DNA of 39,087 bases, from assembly GCA_949127735.1 (NCBI GenBank), contig CASBPX010000140.1, forward strand, positions 1-39,087, written 5' to 3'. Below are positions 7,256-15,248 of this stretch, piece by piece; positions within the stretch are counted from its first letter, which is position 1, and each line of letters opens with the position of its first letter. A program made the position numbers and the translations under genes. Under the pieces are notes generated by a model. That model was not told the origin of the DNA. It saw nothing but the letters and a program-made list of their open reading frames with translations, and made no database searches. This DNA comes from Candidatus Obscuribacterales bacterium (GTDB lineage: Bacteria; Cyanobacteriota; Vampirovibrionia; Obscuribacterales; Obscuribacteraceae).

Positions 7256-10200
7256 TCAAGATTTTTCTTTAGCTTCAGCCATAGCGGCCAGGGCTGCCTC
7301 ATCATCAAAACTATCGATGGCAACGCCTTCATTCTTAGTGACAATCTTATTGGCATTGCGCCCACCGCTAAACCAGCGATAGAGTGCTGGTAAAAATATC
7401 AGCGTAAGAATTGTGGCAGGCAACAAGCCGCCCACAATAACGATGGCAAATGGCCTCTGACTTTGGGACCCTATGCCGTCAGAAAGGGCAGCAGGCAATA
7501 AACCGGCAAAAGCCACGATAGCGGCTATGGCCACAGGGGGCATGCGCACCATGGCACCTTGTATGGCTGCCTGATCAATATCCACGCCGCTTTCTTCAAG
7601 ATCGCGAATTTTAGAAGTAAGAATTACACCATTTTGAATGGCCACACCAAACAGGGCGATAAATCCGACGCCGGCCGAAATACTAAAATGAGTGTGAGTC
7701 AAAACCAAAGCCAAAATGCCGCCGGAAGCCGCTAGTGGCACGGTAAACATTATTAGCGCCGCCAGCATAGCCGACCCAAAAGCGACATAGAGCAAAAGAA
7801 AAACAAGGCCAAGTGTAATTGGCACCACAAGCGAAAGTTGACCCATCGCATGCTTTGCTCTCTCAAATTGACCAGCCCAAACGATATGATAGCCTTCGGG
7901 AAGTTTGACTTTATTCTGCACATCGCGCTGAGCTTGTTCCACCGCCGAACCTAAATCTCGACCACGAATGTTAGCTTTGACGGCAACACGCCTCTCATTG
8001 CGCTCGCGCAAAATTGTACTTGCACCGTGTGCCTCTGAAATTTTAGTCAATTGCACCAGCGGAATGCGTTGACCGGATGGGCTGGGCACAAGGATATTGC
8101 TCAAATCTGATTCTTCATTACGATAATCGGTAGAATATCGCAGCGTCACATCAAATCGTTTTTCACCATCAATTAAATGAGTAATCGATTTTCCGCCGAT
8201 TGAAGTTTCGACGATATCGAGAATGGCATTGGTATTAATGCCGTAGCGTGAAGCCTTTTGCCGGTCAATATCGATTTGCAGCTGTGGCTGACCTAAAAGC
8301 TGATCTACAGAGACGTCAGCCATACCAGGAACTGCAGCTACAACCTGCCGTATTTGTGTGCCCAACCTGGTCAGCACAGCTAAATCGGGACCATATAATT
8401 TAACACCCAGCTCGCCTTTGACACCACCTATGGTTTCATCCATGTTGTCTTTTATGTATTGTGAAAAGTTAAATAGCAAACCAGGTAGGTGTGTGGTCAG
8501 CTCCCTGTCCATGGCATCCACCAGCATTTCTTTATTGGCAAATTGTTTACGCCACTGCTCTTGCCCTTTAAGGTCTACTAAAACTTCAATGGTGGAATAT
8601 GGATTGGGATCGGTGCCATCATCAGGTGAGCCAATTTGGGTGACGACAGTGACCACTTCAGGATAAGTTTTGATGATGCGACGCAACTCATGAGCCAGTT
8701 GTACTGCTTTTTCTAAAGAGACACTGGTGGGCAAAATCGTGGTGCGAATCCAGATATTGCCTTCTTCTAACTCGGGCAAAAATTCCGTTCCCATGAGTGG
8801 AGTCAAAAGCAGACTACCGACAAAAATCAGAGTGCAAAAAATTGCCACCAGAGGTCTTAACTTAAGACACCGAGTCAGAGCCGGCAAATAAAGCAATCTG
8901 GCAAAACGCATCAGTGGTGATGTGCGTTCTGTCGGCAGCTTTATGGCGTAAATGATGGCACAGAGTACAGGCACCACAGTCATGGTCACCAGCACTGCCC
9001 CAATCAAATTAAAGTTCATCGTTATGGCCAGCGGTCTAAATAATTTTCCTTCCACCCGCTCAAAACAAAGGATCGGCAAAAAAGTTAAGCAGATAATGGC
9101 AGTGGAAAATAAAATTGGTTTGGCCACTTCATTAGCGCCAAGTGCCACGGTCTTAATCACTTCAGAAAGATTGGGTCGGCCTGTGAGCCCGCGTTCTTGG
9201 CGTTGATGATTGAGGTGCGAGAGTTTGCTGACAATATTTTCAACCATCACCACCGCACCATCAACGATGATACCGAAATCAATTGCACCAATTGAAAGCA
9301 GATTGGCCGGCACATGAAATGTATTGAGCAAAATGAAAGCGGTGAGCAGAGCCAGCGGTATAACAGCGGCGCAGATGATGGCGCTGCGTACTTGAAAAAG
9401 AAAAAGCATGAGCAGCACAACCACTAAGATCACGCCTTCAGCCACGTTATGACCAATGGTGTTGACTGTCTTGGTCACAAGTGCCGTGCGATCGTAAAGC
9501 GGCACGATGTGCATACCGCTGGGCAGCGCTGCCTGCAATTCTCCCCATACTGCACGCAAATTGGCAATAGCGGTGCTGGGATTTTCGCCCCGGCGCATCA
9601 AAACAATGCCTTCCACCACATCATCGTCACTGTCATGACCAACCTGGCCCTTGCGCACGGCCGGGCCTATGGTCACTTGTGCCACGTCGTGCACATGCAG
9701 AGGCACACCATCTTTGCCGGCGGCCACCACCACATCGCGAATGTCATCTACGGTTTTCAGTAAACCAAGACCGCGCACCATAAAATTCTGATCGTTCTGA
9801 ATAATGAATGAACCACCGGTAGAGCCATTTGAAGCGGCAATGGCGCCGGCCACCTGCTCTTGGGTCAGGCCCAATGCTTGCAGGCGACCAGGATCGAGTT
9901 CAACCTGGTAAGTTTTAGTCGGGCCACCAAATCCGGTGCAATCGACAATACCAGGTACACTGCGAATTTTGCGGTTTAAAAGCCAGTCTTGCTCTTCTTT
10001 CCGACGCATAGTCGAATAACGTTGCCCTTCCACCGTATAGCGAAATATTTCGCCTACAGGACTGGCATTTGGGTCAAGTTCTGGTTTTACACCAGCAGGC
10101 ACTTCGGCCAATGTCAGCCGCTCCAGCACCTGCTGCCTGGCCGAATAAGGGTCGACACCATCTTCAAAAACTACGGTGATTACTGACAAACCAAAGATTG

Positions 10201-10447
10201 AAATAGACCGCGGCGGTTCTGACCGGGGCACACCGTTCAATTCTTTTTCTATGGGAATTGTGACCAGGCGCTCAACTTCTTCAGCTGCTTTACCAGGCAC
10301 CTGAGTAATCACGCGCACCTGCATGTTTGCTACATCTGGATAAGCTTCCATAGGCAGTTTGATGAAAGCGTTAACGCCAAAAGAAATTAACACCAGAGCC
10401 AGGCAAACCACCAGGGCCCTTCTCTTGACAATCTCTTCAATCAACAT
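7256..10447 (-). CDS. Heavy-metal efflux RND transporter (CzcA/CusA family)
   Basis: 1063 aa, the usual length for an inner-membrane RND pump. It opens with MLIEEIVKRRALVVCLALVL (TM1), then the porter-domain motif VTIPIEKELNGVP. TM4 carries DFGIIVDGAVVMVENI (about residue 400), the charged signature that marks HME-RND proton-driven metal pumps and separates them from AcrB-like drug pumps. Late TM helices include LFGVAIQNGVILTSKI and the final LPALYRWF. Predicted to export divalent or monovalent metal ions with the adjacent adaptor; ion specificity cannot be read here. No TolC-type outer-membrane channel is in the window. No clear Shine-Dalgarno precedes the ATG, but a perfect 12-bp palindrome lies 7 bp upstream of it. 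Confidence 0.93.
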   Translation of the reverse strand: MLIEEIVKRRALVVCLALVLISFGVNAFIKLPMEAYPDVANMQVRVITQVPGKAAEEVERLVTIPIEKELNGVPRSEPPRSISIFGLSVITVVFEDGVDPYSARQQVLERLTLAEVPAGVKPELDPNASPVGEIFRYTVEGQRYSTMRRKEEQDWLLNRKIRSVPGIVDCTGFGGPTKTYQVELDPGRLQALGLTQEQVAGAIAASNGSTGGSFIIQNDQNFMVRGLGLLKTVDDIRDVVVAAGKDGVPLHVHDVAQVTIGPAVRKGQVGHDSDDDVVEGIVLMRRGENPSTAIANLRAVWGELQAALPSGMHIVPLYDRTALVTKTVNTIGHNVAEGVILVVVLLMLFLFQVRSAIICAAVIPLALLTAFILLNTFHVPANLLSIGAIDFGIIVDGAVVMVENIVSKLSHLNHQRQERGLTGRPNLSEVIKTVALGANEVAKPILFSTAIICLTFLPILCFERVEGKLFRPLAITMNFNLIGAVLVTMTVVPVLCAIIYAIKLPTERTSPLMRFARLLYLPALTRCLKLRPLVAIFCTLIFVGSLLLTPLMGTEFLPELEEGNIWIRTTILPTSVSLEKAVQLAHELRRIIKTYPEVVTVVTQIGSPDDGTDPNPYSTIEVLVDLKGQEQWRKQFANKEMLVDAMDRELTTHLPGLLFNFSQYIKDNMDETIGGVKGELGVKLYGPDLAVLTRLGTQIRQVVAAVPGMADVSVDQLLGQPQLQIDIDRQKASRYGINTNAILDIVETSIGGKSITHLIDGEKRFDVTLRYSTDYRNEESDLSNILVPSPSGQRIPLVQLTKISEAHGASTILRERNERRVAVKANIRGRDLGSAVEQAQRDVQNKVKLPEGYHIVWAGQFERAKHAMGQLSLVVPITLGLVFLLLYVAFGSAMLAALIMFTVPLAASGGILALVLTHTHFSISAGVGFIALFGVAIQNGVILTSKIRDLEESGVDIDQAAIQGAMVRMPPVAIAAIVAFAGLLPAALSDGIGSQSQRPFAIVIVGGLLPATILTLIFLPALYRWFSGGRNANKIVTKNEGVAIDSFDDEAALAAMAEAKEKS

Positions 10448-10453
10448 GGCTAG

Positions 10454-10465
10454 TGAATATATTCA
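10454..10465. promoter_or_regulatory. Perfect palindrome upstream of the RND pump gene, candidate operator
   Basis: TGAATATATTCA is a perfect 12-bp palindrome lying between the dehydrogenase stop and the pump ATG (7 bp before the start). TGAA-N-TTCA cores are typical of ArsR/SmtB-family metal-sensor operators, which fits a metal-efflux gene. No ArsR gene is in the window, so this is inference. Confidence 0.4.
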
Positions 10466-10527
10466 ATCAACTTTTTACCTTGCGCGAAACTTGCAAGCTC
10501 CAAATTGAGTATAGCTCACGGCAGTCT

Positions 10528-11781
10528 CTATAGCACTGACGACCGCCCTGCCCAGACAAATCGTTTCAGGAGGGGAGCGGGGCGAAAACGTTCTTTCTGG
10601 TCACCGGCCTGAACCGCTGCTTCTTCCAACATACTTAGACAGTTCGCCAGACCGATGTCAGCAGCTAGAGTCAGCGGACCTTTGCGCATACCAAGCCCGG
10701 CCATGAGCGCCGCGTCAAGATCTTCAGGTTGAACAATGCGCTCTTGCATAGCCAGAAAGGCTTCGTTAATCATGGGCAGAAATAGTTGCTCAGCACTGAA
10801 AGAATTATTTGGCTTCGATTTGTTCTCAGATTGAAGTGTTTCCGCTAGTTTTAAAAATTCAGCATTGACCACTGTGCGCTTGCGAGTTTCGGCATCGTAA
10901 CTGTAAAAACCGCCCATGGTTTTTTGACCAAGCAAATTGTTTTGTACCATGGCCTCTAAAATTGGCGGCACGGCAAAACGCGCACCATATTCCTGATAAT
11001 TGTATTTGGCTACAGCCAGACCAATATCGGCACCATTCATATCGCGCAGCGCCAGCGGGCCGATGGGCATCACATAATCGCATACGACTTTATCTATTTC
11101 TTCAACACTGCCACCATTATGCAATAGAAAAAGCGACTCGTTCATGTAGCGGCCAAGCAGCCTGTTGACTAAAAACGACGCACATTCTTCAACACGTACG
11201 GCCAGCTTGCCCATGGAACGGGCCAGTTCAAGAGCGCGAGCCACGGTATCATGCGAGGTTTCAAGACCAGGAATGACCTCAACCAGTTTCATGATATGAG
11301 CAGGATTGAAAAAGTGCAGGCCCACGACTTTGTCGGCGCGGCGCACAAAGTTAGCTATTTGTGTAATTGAAAGGCTCGAAGTGTTAGTGGCAAGAATGGC
11401 ATCAACATGACACCACTGATCAAGATCTTGGAATATTTGTTTTTTGATTTCCAAATTTTCGGAAGCAGCTTCAATGACGAAATCAACTTCTGAAAAATGC
11501 TCGTAATTCAGCGTGACTTGCAATCGATTTTTCTGTTCGACCACCTCTTCAGCGCTCAAGCCTTTTTTCATGCGACTGGCGAACAATCGTTCGATATTAG
11601 CGACTCCTTTATCGAGGAAAGCTTGCTCAGTCTCTTTCAGCAATACGCTGTAACCACTGCCCAGGAGGGCCACGGCGATAGACGAGCCCATGGTGCCGGC
11701 TCCGACCACGGCAACTTTAGTAGAACTTGACGACGTTGAACTTGATGAGGTTGAACTTGAGAGCTCATTAGAAGACTGCAT
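10528..11781 (-). CDS. 3-hydroxyacyl-CoA (3-hydroxybutyryl-CoA) dehydrogenase
   Basis: 417 aa, cytosolic. NAD-binding Rossmann motif VAVVGAGTMGSS (GxGxxG at 27-32), then FVIEAASENLEIK, NTSSLSITQIA and the catalytic-His motif GLHFFNPAHIMKLVEVI. A first C-terminal helical domain follows (ASFLVNRLLGRYMNE, then the DYVMPIGPLALRDMNGADIG region), then a second, partial C-terminal domain (LPMINEAFLAMQE), so it is longer than the about 280-aa minimal enzyme. It oxidises 3-hydroxyacyl-CoA to 3-ketoacyl-CoA in beta-oxidation or butyrate-type metabolism. The first 21 residues are an odd serine/threonine tract encoded by a 15-bp tandem repeat. GGAG before the ATG supports this start. Confidence 0.9.
   Translation of the reverse strand: MQSSNELSSSTSSSSTSSSSTKVAVVGAGTMGSSIAVALLGSGYSVLLKETEQAFLDKGVANIERLFASRMKKGLSAEEVVEQKNRLQVTLNYEHFSEVDFVIEAASENLEIKKQIFQDLDQWCHVDAILATNTSSLSITQIANFVRRADKVVGLHFFNPAHIMKLVEVIPGLETSHDTVARALELARSMGKLAVRVEECASFLVNRLLGRYMNESLFLLHNGGSVEEIDKVVCDYVMPIGPLALRDMNGADIGLAVAKYNYQEYGARFAVPPILEAMVQNNLLGQKTMGGFYSYDAETRKRTVVNAEFLKLAETLQSENKSKPNNSFSAEQLFLPMINEAFLAMQERIVQPEDLDAALMAGLGMRKGPLTLAADIGLANCLSMLEEAAVQAGDQKERFRPAPLLKRFVWAGRSSVL
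11720..11764. repeat. 15-bp tandem repeat encoding an N-terminal Ser/Thr tract
   Basis: Three 15-bp units (plus strand GTTGAACTTGATGAG-like) at 11720-11734, 11735-11749 and 11750-11764 sit in the first codons of the dehydrogenase gene, encoding repeated SSSTS blocks on the minus strand. They precede the Rossmann fold and are probably not structural. Confidence 0.7.
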
Positions 11782-12170
11782 TGTTGCTCCGTATAAGACA
11801 AAGTGATTACAGTAGCCGCTTGGCAGCCGACCTGTCGCCTTTGGTCATAATTAAGCCTGCATTCGGCGCGAAATGACGTGTAGTAAACACTATGCGCTTT
11901 TTACAATTAATCACTTGACAACAGGAGATTTATTAAAAAGTCATGGTATTTCTCCCATCTTTCGTTAGAATATTTGCACAATAAAGCTTACTCACTTAAG
12001 AGCTTTGTTGCGACATATGGTGGCTATGGAACCAGCTGTCTCCTTTGAGTAATGTGCGTAACCAGAAGCTATATTTTTGCCACCGCGCTTTTTTCAAAAA
12101 AGACATTCTCTTTCCAGGCACTGACCAAATTAGGTACCCCGCTCAAGGCTTATCAAGCCGGGAGGCGATT
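11782..12170. other. Divergent intergenic region between dehydrogenase and small membrane protein
   Basis: This 389-bp stretch separates two divergently transcribed genes and should hold both promoters. A consensus -35-like TTGACA occurs at 11915-11920 and a -10-like TAGAAT at 11966-11971, but their spacing is wrong for one promoter. The plus-strand reading frame of the downstream gene stays open back to a TTG at 12045, but lacks a ribosome binding site there, so I treat that part as non-coding. Confidence 0.45.
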
Positions 12171-12638
12171 ATGCTCGCCTATGCAATCATCGCGTTCGAA
12201 ATGGCCATCTTATATACGGTCTTCTGGTATGTCTTCTTGAGAGAGCCACGTCCCTATCGCATCCAGGGCAATCCATGGGGCGGCTATACCAAGCCGGCCT
12301 CGTCCGACAACGCTAGCAATCTTATAAAAGGTAGCAATCTGATAGCCGAGCGCGCCTTACAAGAGCGTGAGCTAATGGCTAGTCTAGGCCGAGCTTCGCA
12401 AGCGGCCGCCAACAATCGCACTGCTTACAATGAACAGGCCATTTATGAAGAATGGAATCTTGACGTGCCCATGACCCCATCCCAGCTGGTGCGTTCGCGC
12501 CAGAAAGGCGTTTATGTAGCCGACAGCACCAAGGCTGACGCCACCGGTGAGCAAAATAAAGGAAATTCGACATTTGCCATGCAGTTTCTGACAAAATTGT
12601 CCGACCGTTTAAACCGCATCAATGTCAAGATTCCATAA
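12171..12638 (+). CDS. Small membrane-anchored protein of unknown function
   Basis: 155 aa from ATG 12171, chosen because a strong Shine-Dalgarno GGGAGG (12160-12165) sits 5 nt upstream and because the protein then begins with a clean transmembrane segment (MLAYAIIAFEMAILYTVFWY). The rest is polar: a Pro/Gly segment (GNPWGGYTKP), a helical Ala/Arg-rich stretch, and a C-terminal amphipathic helix (LTKLSDRLNRIN). Family not recognised. It precedes the OppF-like ATPase by 10 bp on the same strand, so the two are probably co-transcribed. Confidence 0.6.
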   Translation: MLAYAIIAFEMAILYTVFWYVFLREPRPYRIQGNPWGGYTKPASSDNASNLIKGSNLIAERALQERELMASLGRASQAAANNRTAYNEQAIYEEWNLDVPMTPSQLVRSRQKGVYVADSTKADATGEQNKGNSTFAMQFLTKLSDRLNRINVKIP

Positions 12639-12648
12639 ACAAGGCTAA

Positions 12649-13677
12649 ATGACCGCCAAGACTCTCGTTCAAATCAAAGATCTCAAAAAGCATTTCCCCA
12701 TTCGCAAAGGCTTTTTCAATAAACAAGTTGGTGCTTTCAGAGCTCTTGACGGTATCAATCTCGATATTATTGAGGGTGAAACTTTAGGGCTGGTGGGCGA
12801 ATCTGGTTGCGGCAAATCGACTCTCGGTCGAGTGATGTTGCGACTGATGCCAGCTACACAAGGCTCAGTATCGTTTGACGGTCAGGAAATCATGGCTCTT
12901 GATTCCAGGGCCATGAAGCCTTTGCGCAAGCAGATGCAAATTGTTTTTCAAAATCCTTATGCCAGCCTTGATCCCCGTATGACCATTGCGCAGATACTGG
13001 CCGAGCCTTTAGAAGTACACGGTATGTCTAAAGGCACAAGTGCTGACGGCGCTTCCAAAATCAAAGCCGAAGTGACGCGCTTAATTGAACTGGTGGGCCT
13101 GCCAAAAGAAATGCTCGATCGTTATCCGCACGAGTTTTCCGGCGGCCAGCGTCAGCGAATAGGCATTGCTCGAGCACTGGCTTTGCGACCTCGACTAATA
13201 GTGGCCGACGAACCGGTGTCAGCACTCGACGTCAGTGTGCAAGCGCAAATTCTCAATTTGCTGCTTGATTTAAAAAAAGAATTCAACCTCACTTATTTAT
13301 TCATCGCTCACAATCTCGACGTGGTGCGCTACATCTCAGATCGCATTGCCGTCATGTATCTGGGGCGCATTGTTGAAATAGGACCTTGCGCCGAAGTCTA
13401 CAAACAACCTCTGCATCCTTACGCAAAGGCGTTGATTTCAGCGGCTCCAGTACCAGATCCTAATTACGACAGAAGTCATCGCGTTTTGCTGCAAGGCGAT
13501 TTGCCCAGCCCAGCAAATCCGCCTCCCGGTTGCGCTTTCCACACCCGCTGCCCTATTGCCCGCGATATCTGCAAAATCGACACGCCGCCCTTGCGCGAAA
13601 TCACACCCGGCCACCAGTCTGCCTGTCACTTTGCCGAAGAGTTGCTAAACGCTCAACCCGAAGAGCTTCCGCTCTAA
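12649..13677 (+). CDS. Oligopeptide/dipeptide ABC transporter ATP-binding protein (OppF/DppF-like)
   Basis: 342 aa cytosolic ATPase. Walker A GESGCGKST (50-58), Q-loop region QNPYASLDPRMTI, signature FSGGQRQRIGIARAL, Walker B LIVADEPVSALD, and H-loop FIAHNLD are all intact. The C-terminal extension, with a cysteine-bearing CAFHTRCPIARDIC motif, is the oligopeptide-transporter C-terminal domain typical of OppD/OppF/DppF. ATG 12649 has AAGG 4-8 nt upstream. No permease (OppB/C), partner ATPase (OppD) or binding protein lies in the window, so it must act with subunits encoded elsewhere. Its stop overlaps by 4 bp the stop of the converging gene. Confidence 0.92.
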   Translation: MTAKTLVQIKDLKKHFPIRKGFFNKQVGAFRALDGINLDIIEGETLGLVGESGCGKSTLGRVMLRLMPATQGSVSFDGQEIMALDSRAMKPLRKQMQIVFQNPYASLDPRMTIAQILAEPLEVHGMSKGTSADGASKIKAEVTRLIELVGLPKEMLDRYPHEFSGGQRQRIGIARALALRPRLIVADEPVSALDVSVQAQILNLLLDLKKEFNLTYLFIAHNLDVVRYISDRIAVMYLGRIVEIGPCAEVYKQPLHPYAKALISAAPVPDPNYDRSHRVLLQGDLPSPANPPPGCAFHTRCPIARDICKIDTPPLREITPGHQSACHFAEELLNAQPEELPL

Positions 13678-14564
13678 ATCAGCTTGGGCTGTAAGTCAGT
13701 GTATGAGCCATCTGTGCGTTGCCACTGAGCGTTGAAAATTCCTTTTTCAACAATTTCGGTGTAGACGGCAAAAACACATTTACCTGGTCCTACTCGAGCT
13801 TCTTCAAGCAGTGGTTGGGTCCATTTGCGTAAAGTAAAAATGCGCGGCGCACTGCCGGTAACAACCCAAATCGGATAGCCGGTCTTGAGGAAGGCTTTGA
13901 TTTTTGGCTCCCAGTGCCGTGTCTGACGGAAATTGCCAGTGTCGATTTCTAACAAAACACGCACCGGCTCTAAACCGGGATAGCTGAAAGAAATGGTGGC
14001 GTCAGCCTGCTCTTCCGCTTCAGTTAGATCCGAAGCTAGCTCTTTCCAAAATTCGCGGCCGGTAGTAAATTCAAGACCAGTAATAAGTCCAGCTAATTCA
14101 GCGTCTTCCATGGCCAATCTGACGTCGACAAGACGCAAAAAGTGTTCTTTGTGATAAGTGTGAGGAGGGCCGGTGGGAATAGTTTCCCAGGAGATACCAC
14201 GACTCTGCTCCAGAGCTCTAGCACCCGAAGCAGTGAGAAAATAAATCAGCTCCGGCCGCCCGCGGCCTTCCATACGGCCTGACGATGAGGCACCGGTAAA
14301 GCCAGCTTGCTGTAAGCGGCGCAAACGTTTGCGGGCAGTTTCATAGCTGATGTCGGGGAAACACAAGCGTGCCAACTGACTGGAAGAAATTGTGCGGTGC
14401 AAATAAAGCTCAAGCAGAGAGTTGATGTCGCGGTCCATTAAAACCACACTCTTCTTTTTCACTTTGCTTTTTAAATTCTTGTCGCCTTTGTCCGAGACGC
14501 CACTGTCGAGGCGATTATTTTCGGACTTATTTTCAAAATATGCACGAGACTGACCGCCGTCCAC
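13674..14564 (-). CDS. Replication-relaxation (MobC-like) family protein
   Basis: 296 aa. After a short charged N-terminal tail, the protein carries a winged-helix DNA-binding part (DRDINSLLELYLHRTISSSQ, ETARKRLRRLQQAGF, ELIYFLTASGARAL). An alpha/beta part follows with an acidic nuclease-like pattern (VRVLLEIDTGNFRQTRHWEPKI, then IWVVTGSAPRIFTL). This order matches the replication-relaxation family (PF13814) found on plasmids and integrative elements, where members act as relaxase accessory or replication proteins. The GTG start at 14564 is supported by AAGGAAG a few bases upstream. It could mark a mobile-element backbone together with the secretion genes at the far end of the window. Confidence 0.7.
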   Translation of the reverse strand: MDGGQSRAYFENKSENNRLDSGVSDKGDKNLKSKVKKKSVVLMDRDINSLLELYLHRTISSSQLARLCFPDISYETARKRLRRLQQAGFTGASSSGRMEGRGRPELIYFLTASGARALEQSRGISWETIPTGPPHTYHKEHFLRLVDVRLAMEDAELAGLITGLEFTTGREFWKELASDLTEAEEQADATISFSYPGLEPVRVLLEIDTGNFRQTRHWEPKIKAFLKTGYPIWVVTGSAPRIFTLRKWTQPLLEEARVGPGKCVFAVYTEIVEKGIFNAQWQRTDGSYTDLQPKLI

Positions 14565-14861
14565 GACAACTTCCTTTTTAGTACCCCTTAAATAGATTCT
14601 AGATCACTCTTACAAGTTCGTCAGCTTAAAATCTGAAAGATTGCGAATGCCCGGCTGTAAAGGTTATGCAAGGGCGCTATTGTCATCCGACACCATAGCC
14701 AGTGGCAAGAGCTTTTGCCGAAATAGAGCGCAAGAGCGAACAATGCTGAGCGATGCTGCTGAAATAGATATCATCTGAAAATCATGGCTCTCAGCTTATA
14801 TCGCGCTAATCAGCCTCGGCCATGAAAAAACAAAGAGAGCAAAAGCACCACAGGTTTTAAT

Positions 14862-15083
14862 TTAGCACCACATGTGACGCTCTATGAGAGGCTGCTCATG
14901 CTCGTTACATAATTCGAAAAACAGATGCCGATTATAAGCTTTGGCACTAAACTGACCGCAGAGCGGATGCGACTTGTTCTCAATAAGCCACTTGCTGCCG
15001 ATGAAGCAGTCTTCGAGTAAGTGCCCCGCCCAGTGTGCAACTAGGGAAGTAAAGATATAAAAAGCTAACGCAATGATTCGCAT
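14862..15083 (-). CDS. Doubtful small ORF with hydrophobic N-terminus
   Basis: A 73-codon frame encodes MRIIALAFYIFTSLVAHWAG followed by a Cys/His-containing polar tail ending in MWC. The leader could be a signal peptide or membrane anchor. A weak GAGAG lies about 10 nt before the ATG. No family is recognised and it sits in otherwise gene-free DNA, so it may be spurious. Confidence 0.25.
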   Translation of the reverse strand: MRIIALAFYIFTSLVAHWAGHLLEDCFIGSKWLIENKSHPLCGQFSAKAYNRHLFFELCNEHEQPLIERHMWC

Positions 15084-15102
15084 GTAACCGCTCTCATAAT
15101 CG

Positions 15103-15142
15103 GAAAACGGAAACCATTTTCAGATATGATTACCAACCATAT
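15103..15142. promoter_or_regulatory. Pair of abutting 19-bp imperfect palindromes, candidate operators of the operon
   Basis: Two dyads with the same 8-3-8 geometry lie 2 bp apart: GAAAACGG-AAA-CCATTTTC (15103-15121, one mismatch) and ATATGATT-ACC-AACCATAT (15124-15142, one mismatch). They directly follow a -10-like CATAAT and precede the Shine-Dalgarno AGGAG (15150-15154). The 19-bp size equals that of Fur-family boxes and the operon encodes a Fur-family protein, but neither dyad matches the classic Fur box sequence. Autoregulation is therefore an inference. Confidence 0.45.
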
Positions 15143-15248
15143 ATAAGTCAGGAGCAAAGCCATTCTTTCCTACATCTCTCAACTAAAAGAAATTCCTGCC
15201 GCCACACTCGATGCCATTGTCGCCGAGCTAACGGCTCCGGCTCTGCAG

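Larger units (their letters stand above)
14565..15161. other. Divergent intergenic region upstream of the biosynthetic operon
   Basis: About 600 bp between the leftward replication-relaxation gene and the rightward operon. It contains a doubtful 73-codon minus-strand frame (14862-15083), a 9-bp direct repeat AGCACCACA at 14844-14852 and 14864-14872 (20-bp period), and two abutting palindromes at 15103-15142 just before the operon's first gene. A -10-like CATAAT occurs at 15095-15100, directly upstream of the first palindrome. No tRNA or other RNA gene was recognised. Confidence 0.5.

Noticed and set aside
11934..11955. Inverted repeat GGAGA/TCTCC in the 11.9 kb intergenic region
   Set aside because: Only five pairs with a long AT-rich loop and no T-run; not a convincing terminator or operator.
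12045..12170. 5' extension of the small membrane protein to a TTG at 12045
   Set aside because: A strong GGGAGG 5 nt before ATG 12171 and a clean membrane helix from that Met favour the shorter protein.
14844..14872. AGCACCACA direct repeat as a phage/element attachment site
   Set aside because: Only 9 bp with 20-bp period, no integrase or tRNA nearby; at most a protein-binding site.
14862..15083. A firm call of the 73-codon ORF as a toxin peptide
   Set aside because: Hydrophobic leader alone is not evidence; no antitoxin, weak ribosome site; kept only as a low-confidence feature.
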